A stretch of 64,000 nt of DNA from Anisus vortex (taxonomy: Eukaryota > Mollusca > Gastropoda > Planorbidae), in NCBI GenBank assembly GCA_949126835.1, contig OX421494.1:1860001-1924000 (forward strand), read 5' to 3'. A program made the position numbers and the translations under genes. The notes under the pieces were generated by a model that worked only from the letters and a program-made list of their open reading frames with translations, was not told the origin of the DNA and searched no databases. Below are positions 27,601 through 39,600 of this stretch, piece by piece. Position 1 is the first letter of the stretch, and every line of letters begins with the position of its first letter.

Positions 27601-30600
27601 AACCATTAGTTCACTATTCCTTCTTACATTATTGTCACACACACACACATTATATACACACGGTAGTTGCCTTCCCTGTCCCCCTACCTTGCACTATTTG
27701 CCACCCACTCCTTGCAATACTGGCGACGCCACTGATACTAATACATTTTTATCTCATTCAATTTTTCAGAGAAATTAAAAACGAAAACGTAAAAATTACT
27801 AAATTTTAATATGTAGCCTAATATTAGCCTATAGATTGTATCCGTGTTCTTAGTTTTATGTTAAATGCGCTCTGAGCTTGCATTTTGCTTGTTGGCAGCG
27901 CTATACAAATGTCATTATTATTATTATTATTATTAATCGACCTAATTTTAATGTTTCACCTATTATAACGTAGTGAGCAAAAATATAATAGTTTATATAT
28001 CAGAATTAGGGATGTTAAAATGAAATAAGGTAGGCTAAGTATTTCGTACTTCATGGGGTGGGCCAAGAATTATTTTTCTGAAGGAAATATTTTTAAAATA
28101 ACCATGTTGGATTCACAAAATTCACTTCATTCAATGCTTTGCAAACATTAGTGATAGTCTCGGCGAGGGCCTATTATTGTTTTTAGTTCTATTGTCAATC
28201 CCAGCCATCGCTTACATGGCTTATAAAACGAACGCCAGACCCTGGCGCCTAGTCTAATTTAGATTACTGAGCGGCAAAAAAAAATGGGTTTCTGAAAGTT
28301 CTCTGCAGACAGTTTGTTGGTGTGTTTGTGTTCTTTTGTTATTTCAGCCACCATGTCTCGCTAGACTAGGGTTGCCAAACGTCCGGCAAAAGGAGGACAT
28401 GTCCTCCTATTTAGACTCTTGTCCTCCGTCCCACAGGCAAAGCACAATACCTTTAAAATGTCCAGCTTTTGTAATATGTGTTGTTATGTAGGCATAAGGA
28501 CAAATAAATTTTAAAATTAGTACTAACATGTTAGGAATATAATTAATAAACAGGTGATCACTTGTACAAGAAAATAATTATCCGTTTTTTTAGAAGACTC
28601 GTGCATGAGCTTTAAAGTTGCCCAACCATATGCAAGCTGCCATTCAGCCTACATTGAATTTATATGTTATTTTTAACAAAACTGTTTCTTCCTCAGTTTA
28701 CCAATACACATTTAAACTTAGTGGCAGGTCTTGTAATAATATCATACTGGTTGCGGGCTAAATGCGAAACTATGCAATTGAAACACAATGTCCTCCTTTT
28801 TGTCTCTCGGTGTCCTCCTTTTAACACCCATGTGTCTTGCAACCCTACGCTAGGCAGCGAAGGTGAGGTTTCCTACAATTGGTCGGTCACTTTCCCTTGC
28901 TAACAATTGCATTAGTTTCCACCCATACATAGATCTACAAACTAGCAAGATGGACACAAAAAGGACATATCAAATGTAGATTTTTATAATTGATATAGAT
29001 CTAAGTCTCTTATTTGTATTAACGTAAAACTATGTTGTTAATGTTATCTATATAAATTTAACAGGACAAATGTAGAATTTAGTACTAAATTTGTTTCATT
29101 ATTTACTTCATAAAAAATAACATTGTTGACGTCAACTTTTCTTGAACTCCCCCCCTCCCCCATGTCAACAATTGTCAAACTTTTTCAGACCCCCCTCCCC
29201 CCTATTTTGTTGACGTAATTTATGGACGTCCCCTAAGGTGCCTTTTTTCCCGATCTATGTTGAGAATGCCTGATCACGCTACGCGCGGCGCCTACTTATC
29301 TACTTGGGGTCAGCGAACCGACATATTTTGCCAAATTGATTTATTTTGAAATATATTTATATCAAAATACATAGAAACAGGTCTTTTTATTAGTTAAAAA
29401 GAAAACGATGACGTTTTAAGACGCTATCTTATATTTATATCATATGGTAAAAATTCCAGTTGGCCTATTTAGCTAGGCCTACGCCGATTAGCGCCCATAT
29501 CATTTTCAACTTTTTAAAGGTGTTTTACTACATGGTTTTACTAATTATTATATCGTATGCGTAGGCCTACAATGTGCTTTTTCTATCAATGTGGGAAATG
29601 TAGGCAGACGATTTGGGGTCTAGGCATAGGCCTAACCGGTGTGGCCCTAGGTCTATCAGTTTATCAGTCTAATGACTGGGCCTAATCTAGAAGTCATTTT
29701 ATTCACCAATGCATTTCAGCACTAAATGCTGAATATATCTGACTAGAAATCAATACCAACAATGTTAATGGTAATTAGGTTAGGGCACTTGTATAGCGCG
29801 TCATCAAAACCGCGTCATCAAAAAACCGGCGTCGTTCTGTCTAGAAAGCATAGGCAGGCCTACTTCAAAAGACTTTTTTTGTGTCGACCCACTATAGTGT
29901 TAGCCTAGTGTTAGGTCAAGGAACTTGAGTATGGACAGTGACTTAGATTAGATGTAGAAACAGATACATTACTTTCCCTTATGACTAATGGCTGTATTCG
30001 GTTGATCGGTTGTTTTCAGTGCCGTTGCAAGCGATTTGGCGGCCCGGGGGGCTTGGCCTCCTTAGGAGCCCCAGCATTTTGACATTCGACATTATCACAT
30101 GAGAAAAAAATATTCAGACACTCCTTTGGGGGCCCCCTCAAGTAGGGGCCCGGGGGGACTTTCAAATTTGGCCCCCTTCCCTAGCTACGCCACTGGTTGT
30201 TTTAAATAAGTGAAGCGCTGTATTTGCCTGATATGCATGATTGAAACCATTTTTTTAAGGAAAGTTTCCAAATTAGGGTGAATATTTAGTAACTTTTATG
30301 TTTAAATGGTATAAATTTTTGAGAAGTTAGGCCTAAAAGGCAGTATAACCCCCGAAAGTCAGGATGCAACTTATCCACAGGTGTTGTGTTTTTTTTTTTA
30401 ATACGGTAGTTCAGGGAGATATTATATGCACCAGTTCAGAATCAGCTACTCCCCCACTGTGGACTATTTCCCCCTTGCACTATTAGCCCCTCCTTACCTA
30501 ACTACACATGGCTGCTGTAAGGTTTTATTTTTGTAGCAGGATTTTAATAGGCTACATGATCCTAATGATTGGAAAGTAATCAAATTGTATTATCTACATG

Positions 30601-33600
30601 TCCTTTACAATAGCAGTTTTTGTCTTGTCATAGTGATAGTTTTTTTTTAACTTGTAAATCTGTAAGCTTTCTATATACTTTTCAATGTAGGCCCATATAA
30701 ATATTTTCTCTATACTTGTTAATGTAACACTCTATATGTTACAGATGCTCCTATACGGGATACTATATTTCCATTCTCTACCCCCCCTCCCCCCTTTTTT
30801 ATTTTCATAAACCAAATTTCTTTTTTTGTACTTTTTTTTTTTAAATTATAAGATTTCTAAAGACAGTTAAAGGACTCTATATAATGATCAAAGCTTAATG
30901 GTACATATTTAGCTTTCACATTGTAATGCCCTTAAAATATTTTATTTTATATGTATCTTAGTAGTGAATTTGGTTTTGCCGCGCCTCCTGAAATTTTAGA
31001 TTTTCTCCTGAAAAACTCCTGAAAACCTCCTGAAATTTTGATTTGAGTTTGGTGCAGGAACCCTGTAAATTTAAATTTAAAAAAATCGGTACTGTTTTCT
31101 TTTTCATTTTTCTCCAAAATGATTTCCCTTACCTTTACTTATGTAATTTTGAATAACTTTTGAACTAATTAATGGATTTTGAAGATTTTTTTCACCAATA
31201 TGTAGATAAATGATTTAGCTTTAATTCAATACCTAAAACTAAATATCCTATTTTGCCGACTTCAGTACCTTTCCGTGGGGTTGCATCACAAATGCTACTA
31301 TAAGCTGAAATGCATTAAAGATCTACTGAGATCAAAATATCATTAATATTAGCAGATTAGATATTTAATTAGCAGTGTTTACATCACATTTCATTCAAAA
31401 ACTTATAGATTCAAATAGCTGAGGTGTTCAAATTGTATCAGGTACCTTTGTACTGCCCATTTGCCCTTCACCGTCTTCCAATCGCCCCCTGGAACGTCTG
31501 TGCCCCCCTAAAGCCATTCACCGCCCCCCCCCCCAGGGGGGGGGGGGGGCAATGAGAACCTATGGTTTTAAGTGAGTTTTTAAAAGTTTAAAAGAAATGC
31601 TAGCCCATGGATCATATTATGATACATTAAGTTCATTGAATGATTTTTTTTTTATTCCAGCAAAATCCGTCACCCCAATGTATTGCTTCTGATGGCAATC
31701 AGTCAGTCTATCAACTTTGACACCTTGATGTTGGTCTTTGAAAACATCAAAAATTGCAATTTATTTCACTTTTTACACCATAGAGTAAGATAATGTCACT
31801 CTTATTTGTTAGTTATGACAGTACTGATTGTAGCATTGAATTTAAAAGTCACTTAAACTGAACCAGGCTTTTTATTTCTTATGTCAATGGCGTAACTTGT
31901 AAAGGACGAAGTACATCAACTTAGTTCCATACTCCTGTCCTAGGCATGTCACAACATAAGACACATCATAGGACACACACATCATAGGACACACATCATA
32001 GGACACACACACACATCATAGGACACACATACATCATAGGACAATAGGCACATTTATTCTATAGATTTCCACTTGAATCATTAATGTTGTGACATCACCT
32101 TGTACACCTCCACTATGTCTTGTTTATACAAATACCAAACTATAGACTTGGTCAGCCAGATAGCTTGGTGAGACAGGTAGAGTTGTCCCCCCCCCCACAC
32201 ACACACACTGATACTCATTGGGATCAGAGCCCATGCAATGATTCTCCAAGTGGCATCGGGGGGGGGGGGAGATTGTATCATCAAGAGCAATAGAATACTG
32301 TCAATAAAATTTGTTAGTTGTAGCAGCTGAAGAGGTTGAATACTTCATCTTTGTTTCACTACAGACGGAACAATCACAGCAGACAAGATTCATAATAATA
32401 AGTTACAAATAGTTAAACACGCATCACATTTCAGTCATAAGATTGGATCATCAATTAACATATATATTTTTGCACTAACCACTTAGTCAATAGTTGAAAT
32501 CTTCCATAGCTAAATGTATAATGTCATATAGGATAATAATGTAGTGATTGCTTCGCTAAGGTTTGAATAAATTAATAAAATACAGAGGTACCTTGGATTA
32601 GGGCTGCTTTGTCGAACTTGGTATATGTGATTAATATATCCTGTTTGTAAGTGTTAAAATGCACATTGTATACACCTTTGTTTAAAATATGACTTGTACA
32701 GATCAAAACCTGTTTCAAGACAGCTTATCCTCCTTGTTTACATAATCTATTAGGAAATATGACTAATATATTTGTACTTGCATTTATGTTTCTTCCTTGT
32801 TACTAAATGCATTCCTAGATACTAGATATCTATTTAATTTCAGGGTCATCGGCTTGCATTGGCACAGGAAATGTCTTTAGTTGTACAAGTTTCTTCAGCC
32901 ATGGAGTTTATTCACAGTCAGGGTCTGATCCACTGCGGACTTTCTTCATTAGCAGTCTTCATGGTGTCTGAGAATTACTTCAAAGTTGGCAACTTTGAGT
33001 ACATGGTCGAAAGGTTTTCATTTACTATTGTTATGTGTTTCTGTTAGATTTTTAGAAAATAATCAAATTGTAGTAACGTTAGATCAGTTTTTTAAATATT
33101 TACTTATCATCATCATCATCTTTGGCGCTACAGCCCATGGAGGGCTCTGGCCTGCCTCACCACCTCCTTACACCTGGACCTATCCATTGCCTTCTTTTTC
33201 CAGGCCTCGACCCCGATCTGTCGCAGATCCATCTCAACATCGTCCAACCATCTCAGTCTTTTTCAATATTTGAATACATTTTCAGCTTACAAAAAGCTTA
33301 TCTGTTTTTAATTTTTTTTTGCTTTTTCTGTTGGAGGCTTGGTGACTCCGTAGCAGTTTTCAAATTGTTAATTGTTTATCCACATGAAAGTCTCTGATGA
33401 AAGCCTGTTTTAAAATACAGTTGTTAAAATATAGTCCATTCATATCATGTACCCCCACTGATGGCTGCGACCCCTGTTTCACTAAATAGGGTGGCTATGT
33501 AGTTGGGAGGAGTCCCTTGTGTTGTAAAAGTCTCTATGAACATTATTCAGACTCGTTGGTATATATATTTACAACAAACCATGCATAGGAATAAACTCAT

Positions 33601-36600
33601 CATATATTTTATCATATATTGTATACTAACGCCAACCTTAATTATCGCAACAGTCATCATTCTTTTGTGTAACTCCTAGCATCAAGGCACAATCTGGGAG
33701 GATAAGCTCAGTCTCAACTGTCCCTCATGGCAGACAACTCTACAATTGGATGGCACCAGAGCTGATTGTGGGTAAAGCCCCTTGTTGTGCATCTGACATC
33801 TACAGCTTCTGTAGTATTGTGTGGGAGCTATTTTCAGGTACAGTAGCTAGTGATAATATTGGAACAAAAATATTTGTTATTAATCCATTCTAGTGAATTT
33901 TATATTAAAAAGCAAGAATATCATCAAATTTATCCAGTAAATTTTGCGACCTGGTAATTTTTGAGGCTCCCAACTGGGTGATGACCTGGCTTATATTTGG
34001 GAACGCTGGGTCTGCAACAAGAAACAAAGGATTCAAAGAGAAAAATTGTTTAAAATGAACTTTTTTAAAACATCAACTCTAGTTCTAGAAAAACTCAGTC
34101 TCTTATTTTGAATAAAAGAAAATTTCTGGAAAACAATTGGCACACTTTGAATATGACTCTACAGGTCAAACAAGTATTGCACAAAACTTAGCCTATATAT
34201 GAAAAAGAATGTCACCCTGGACACATATATAACTCTTTCTCTCCGGAATTATTTTCCCTATTCTGACGGAATTATCCTTTTTTTCTCTTTGTCATCACTA
34301 TTGCTATCTTAAAATCTTAATAACTTTTTTGATTTTAATCAGACAATATCATATTTGGTATTGAATTAAAGGAAACTAAAAGCTCCTTACAGAGAATATA
34401 AAATTATTTGTAACTTACCGTATATACTCGCGTATAAGTCGCACCGGTATATAAGTCGCACCCCTAGTTTAAGATTTTTTTTCTTATACGTTGTCATTGA
34501 CCCGCGCATAAGTCGCACCCCGACTTCCCGGGTTACACTGCCTTTTAATATCTCAAAAATGCATACCTTTTAAACATAAAAGTTACTAAATATTCACCCT
34601 AATTTGGAAACTTTCCTTAAAAAATTGTTTTAATCGTGCATAAGGCAAACATAATCAAATAAAGGCATATCCTAATAATTATACATAACTCCAATCAACT
34701 ATAGGGGTTATGTAGGAAACTTTATGACAGAGTAGTGATTTTTTTCGAACTTTTCAAAAACAGTTTCGGGTGTATAAGTCGCACCCCTACTTTTTGTTGA
34801 AATTTTCGGTAAAAAAAGTTATACGCGAGTATATACGGTACATTTCAAAAATAATATTTTAAGACGAAAAAAAATAAAAAATTACTCACCATAGTCTTCA
34901 TAACACAAATTCCAAGGCTCACACCAAAAATAAATAAATTCCCAAATTAATTAACTACATTGTTTTCCTAAAATATATACCCTTTTTCACTATTAGAGAC
35001 AAATATTTCTTTTAAAATTTTAAGCTTGTTTTTATCATTTATGATCACTACCCACCACATACAGCCCTACACTGGTGAAAAACAAATCACTAAAAATGCA
35101 TTTTTTTTTAATGAAAACACGATGTAAACACAAATTTGGATGTTATTGAAAGGGAAATCATTCTAAATTTAAATAAAAGTAAAATAAAAATAATAGAGCT
35201 GAAAATAAACAAAATAAACGTATTTTAACAAATTGACGCTGGCATCGTCGATCCGACAAAATAGCCGTTTTAAAATCGATGCTGGTATCATCGATCCGGC
35301 GAGAAAGAGATAAACATAACACAATGTCTGTGTGAAATAAAACTATATTGGAGTTCTCTTGCAGTTGTATATGTTTAAAATACAGTGAGAAACTACATTA
35401 TTGGAGTTCCCTTACATTTCTCTTGGCTGGGCATTGTGATGGCCACACAATTTCTCGTATGCCATGGTCACAGAAACTGGTGAACTCTGCTTCACTTGCC
35501 CTAGGTATCAATTTGCCCCTCATTGACCAATAAGTCTGACATTGACACAACATTGACACAACATTGACACAACATTGACAGCTTTATGCTCTAGATTTAA
35601 CCAATCTGATAACATTGAAAAAATCACTTTAACTCTTTGCAGGCCGGTTCTTTTTTTGAGGGAAGGGATATTTTTTGAGTGATGACACATTTCATGTTGC
35701 ATAGACCAAACTATTGGTTATAAGTGCTTAATAATATATATCAAATTGTTCATAATTGAATTTTCTTTTATAATATGTAAAGTTCTTTTAAGAAACTCAA
35801 GTATTATGTAAACAGTAAATATTTAAGTACAAAACATTTTTGCATTTCAAAATTATTTTTTTACAAAAACAACAAACACCAAGAAGGAAAAAAAAAACCA
35901 TTGAAAGAAATATATATAATTTTAATACAGTTTTAATCAACAGCATCTTAGACATATTATACCAAAAAATCATACTGATTAAAAATAATTTGAATTTTTT
36001 ATAAATTTTTTTGTACAGCACCCTATTTTTATTTTTTTTGACAATTTTGTCAACAAAATAATTTTGAAATTGTTTTTTCTAAAAATTGAATAGAAAGATT
36101 TCTGTAAAAGATTTAACAAATACAAATATATGTACATGTATAGTACAAGCTTGTAAAAAGTTAAAAACAGAAAAATATTATTTAAAAAAACCCATCTCTA
36201 CCAGATATATTACAAAGCAATATGAATATATCAGTATTAAGAAAACAGACTAACATGTCTAAAACAGATCCAAGCAGTACCTATAACTATAACTTATTTA
36301 CCTTCTGTTTGTGCAATATTTAAAGGATGATCTAACAATAAACAATTTCTGACATTATTAAAGCAGAAATGTTGATTGCAAATTTGACATTTCACTTTGG
36401 TCTGCCGCTGTTCTTTTTCAACACGATAACACCGAACACAATTCTTCCTTTTTTCTACTAAGATGGGCACTACATAATGTTGTGTTTCTATTTCCTTAAC
36501 AATGGATGCTTTAGTTATGAATAAAGGAACTTCTGATTGTGGATCTATCCCAGCTAATTCTATTATAAGTTCTATTGTAAAATCTAATTGAGCATATCTA

Positions 36601-39600
36601 TTATGTCTACTAAGTTCTGGGATGTCTGTATTCTGTTTTCTAAATTCCTGAAACAATATGTATGAGTTTACCCTTCCAATGTCTAAAAAATGATACATCA
36701 ATGTTTTCCAATATTTAGCTGTCTTTCTAAGTACTGTGTACTTTCCTATTAATTGATCTGATCTATCTACTCCCCCCATGTGTGCATTATAATCTCCCAC
36801 CACCCCAGGCTGTCTAACTTCTATCTTTCTAAATTCACTATTCACTTTCACTCTTCTAGAACAAAAAAACCTTTCAGATAAGTTTTTATGAATGGATGTT
36901 AACATTGTAACTATTTTATTATCTTTCCATTGTACTAAACCTAAATTTCCCATTCTAATCCATCTCATACTTCCCCTATGACTATTTTTATTAAATTGTT
37001 TGGTGTTTTTAAAATGAGCAGGTATGTCCTTTCTATTTAACAAAATAGTTCCGCAAGCAACAATTTTCTGCTTTAATAATGCCAGAAATAATTTAATAGA
37101 AGTATAATAGTTATCCATGTATAGCCTATACCCTTGTCCAAACAAAGATCTACATAACCCCATAACAACATCGTAAGCTAACCCATTTAGTGATTTATTT
37201 TCCTGATCTACCACCCTCCCAGTATAAACTTCATAATTATATGTATACCCATTACTCGAATCTGCTAACACCCAAATTTTCATCCCCCACTTAGTCGGTT
37301 TGTCCTTCATAAATTGTCTAAATGCATACCTCCCCTTATTCTGAACCATTCTTTCATCTACGCTAATATTTTCTAACGGCTGCCAAAACTTCATACATTT
37401 TCTTCGAATAAATTCATGTAGGAACCTAACTTTACTAAGTTTATCATTTTTATTTTCTGTACTAAAATCAGATACTTTTAAAAAGCATTGTATCTGCTTG
37501 AATCTGAATTTAGACATGAAAGCTCTAGCCCATAACCCATGAAACAAAACACTAGTACACCAATACGACTCTACACTGGGTGCTTGAACTAGGCTCATGT
37601 ACATGAGCAGGGCAAAAAAAGTATACAATTCATTGATAGTTACATCCTTCCAATTTGTGTGCATATACTTCTTCTTGTCCTTCATCGCAAAGGCATACAT
37701 GTTGGTGAAGTCACAAATCTTCTGCATTATTAAATCGCAAAATATCAGTTTGAAGAAAACACCTGTAAACAAAGTAATAAAATGTATGTAGAGTTTATAA
37801 CATAAATAATAGTTGATAGAATACTCAGAAAAGACATGTAAAATTTCATCAATATTAGACAATTTTACTGTTGTTTGACGAACGAAACTGCTCCACTAAA
37901 CCGTCTAGGCCTATTATAGTGTTAATATTTTTTTTGAATTAGGTAGTGAAGACAACTCTTTTTTAAAATTCATATTTATAACTAAACCTCTAATAAAAAT
38001 GTAAACCAACCTGGTGTTAAGAAATTCCGCAGCTCACTTCTGGTTTCTGGAGTATCAGTGTCAAATAGGTGTAGGCCAGGCTTTCTTTCTGGAAGAAATT
38101 TGGGAAGAGGGTCTGTGGGTCCATCGTCACTGTTTTCATAGGAATTATCCGGCGTTTCAACAGTTTGGACTCTGGCTCTGGGAATGTTTTGGCTGAGAAA
38201 ATAAAAATAATAGTAATTAAGTTTTAATCCTTTAAATTATATTTTAAACAATTTGTTATAAATGGAATGTAAATTTATTTCCTGCACTAATAAATGCTAA
38301 TACCTAATAGTAGTAATAGTGGATAGGCACAACTGACAAACAATAACAGTAACAGCTGATCAATCAGCTGATAATGTCTTATAAGGGATGTGTGTAGTAT
38401 AAAGCATTTTTTTAGACAATGAATAATCTAAAATATATATTTTTTTATTGCAGTAAACACATAAGTCCCTAAATTAAACTTCCATACCACAAAATAATCA
38501 ATAGACCTAATTGTTTTGAAGAAAAAACACATTTTGTGTGACTAATAGTGTGTAAATAAAATCTTACTTTGCACGATCTGTGTCTAGCTGATATAAAGGC
38601 TCATTATTTTCATCATCCGTCGAAGTTTCAAAGTCTTCTGGCAACCAGTCATCATCAGAATCACTATATGATTCTTCAAAACTTAAATCAATGTCTTCTG
38701 AGCTCATTTTGCAATCGAAATGTTGATTTTAGTGGACAGCGTGTTGTAAAAATGACTAAGTCGAAAGCAATATGGCCGCCGTGGATTCGTCTCGCGACTA
38801 TCTTTTTTATTATGAATTATTTTATTTAAAAAAAGCAAATAGTTAATTTTAAATGTTATTATATTGTAAAATAACATTTAAATTTTAATAAAATAACATT
38901 TCTGTGTATTAAATCAAAAAAATATATATGTAAACATGCTTGACAAATGTCAACTGTTGCATCCGTACAAAAAGACGGATTTCTTTATTGTTGGACCGCA
39001 CAGTGTTAATCAAATAGAGTTTTGTTGTGTGTTTACACAGGTGAGATTCCCTGGGAGGGTCTGAAGCCTGACGCCATTCAACATAAAGTGGTTGAACAAG
39101 GCCAGACACTCACCTTCAATGTAGCCAGGCTGCCATTGAAACTTAAAAGTCTGGTCACTTACGGTTTGGTCCATCGGCCAGATGAAAGACTTCAGAAGTT
39201 TACCAATATATTGGAGTGGCTTAGTCCAGATGTAAGTACTGCTGTCAATCCTGATACTGTATTTGGTAACATTGACTTCTGGCTTATAATTTTAGTGACT
39301 GTACTTCATTACTACATATAAAGATCACATGGGAGAAAAACAGCATATTTGTGTAGTTTAGAGTTATTTTTAAAAAGAACAATGTTATCATTGTACTGGT
39401 TTTTTCTTTTCTAATTTTCCTATAGTTATTGTTGTTTTTTCCACTTAAAAAGCTGTTCAGTACAACTATATGACAGGGGCCATAACTTAAAAAAAAGACC
39501 TGTTGGTTCCTGTGTGGTCTTCATATAGTAAGTAAGACTTATGTCTGTGCCTCTGCTGTTTGTTCCTGTGTTGACTTCATATAGTAAGTAAGATTTATGT

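Larger units (their letters stand above)
26391..29233. mobile_element. DNA transposon with GGGGACGTCCAT ends and TAA duplication
   Basis: The left end reads ggggacgtccattaattac and the right end is the complement of ggggacgtccataaattac, one mismatch in 19. Both sides are flanked by taa (26388-26390 and 29234-29236). A 3-bp TAA duplication suggests PIF/Harbinger, but the protein is not visible, so the superfamily is tentative. Both ends carry C-rich tracts followed by gtcaacaactgtcaaac or gtcaacaattgtcaaac. Confidence 0.75.
26061..31065. mobile_element. hAT-like element with CTCCTGAAA subterminal repeats
   Basis: The termini are cagggttcccgc and the complement of cagggttcctgc, 11 of 12 matching, with a 6-bp flanking repeat taaatt (26055-26060 and 31066-31071). 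Inside each end are several copies of cctcctgaaa. The insertion site is visible because the intact MITE at 248-855 reads straight through it. No transposase is recognisable. It contains several later insertions. Confidence 0.78.
25664..31290. mobile_element. GTGATGCAACCCCA MITE (copy 2), split by later insertions
   Basis: The ends (tgtgatgcaacccca and tggggttgcatcaca) and interior match the copy at 248-855. Left half 25664-26060 and right half 31066-31290 together make about 0.62 kb, close to the intact copy. The two halves are separated by a 5-kb element. Confidence 0.82.
22443..31564 (+). mobile_element. Charlie-like hAT element, outer shell of the intron 7 nest
   Basis: The left end reads cataggttctcaacc and the right end gagaacctatg, a close relative of the CAGTGGTTCTCAACC end typical of hAT-Charlie elements. 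Flanks gtttaaac and gttttaag match 6 of 8. C-rich stretches lie just inside both ends. A decayed transposase C-terminus is at about 24200-24330 on the + strand. The original element was about 3.5 kb; later insertions account for the rest. It fills nearly all of intron 7, from 150 bp after exon 7 to 96 bp before exon 8. A stretch near 23600 (gtcggcaacc...) resembles another hAT end and may be a further insertion. Confidence 0.75.

Noticed and set aside
37762..37862. Start of the piggyBac transposase at the ATG at 37862
   Set aside because: The sequence upstream of 37762 is the end of an intron with a clear gtttacag acceptor. Splicing to exons at 38192-38011 and 38707-38568 restores the normal N-terminus.
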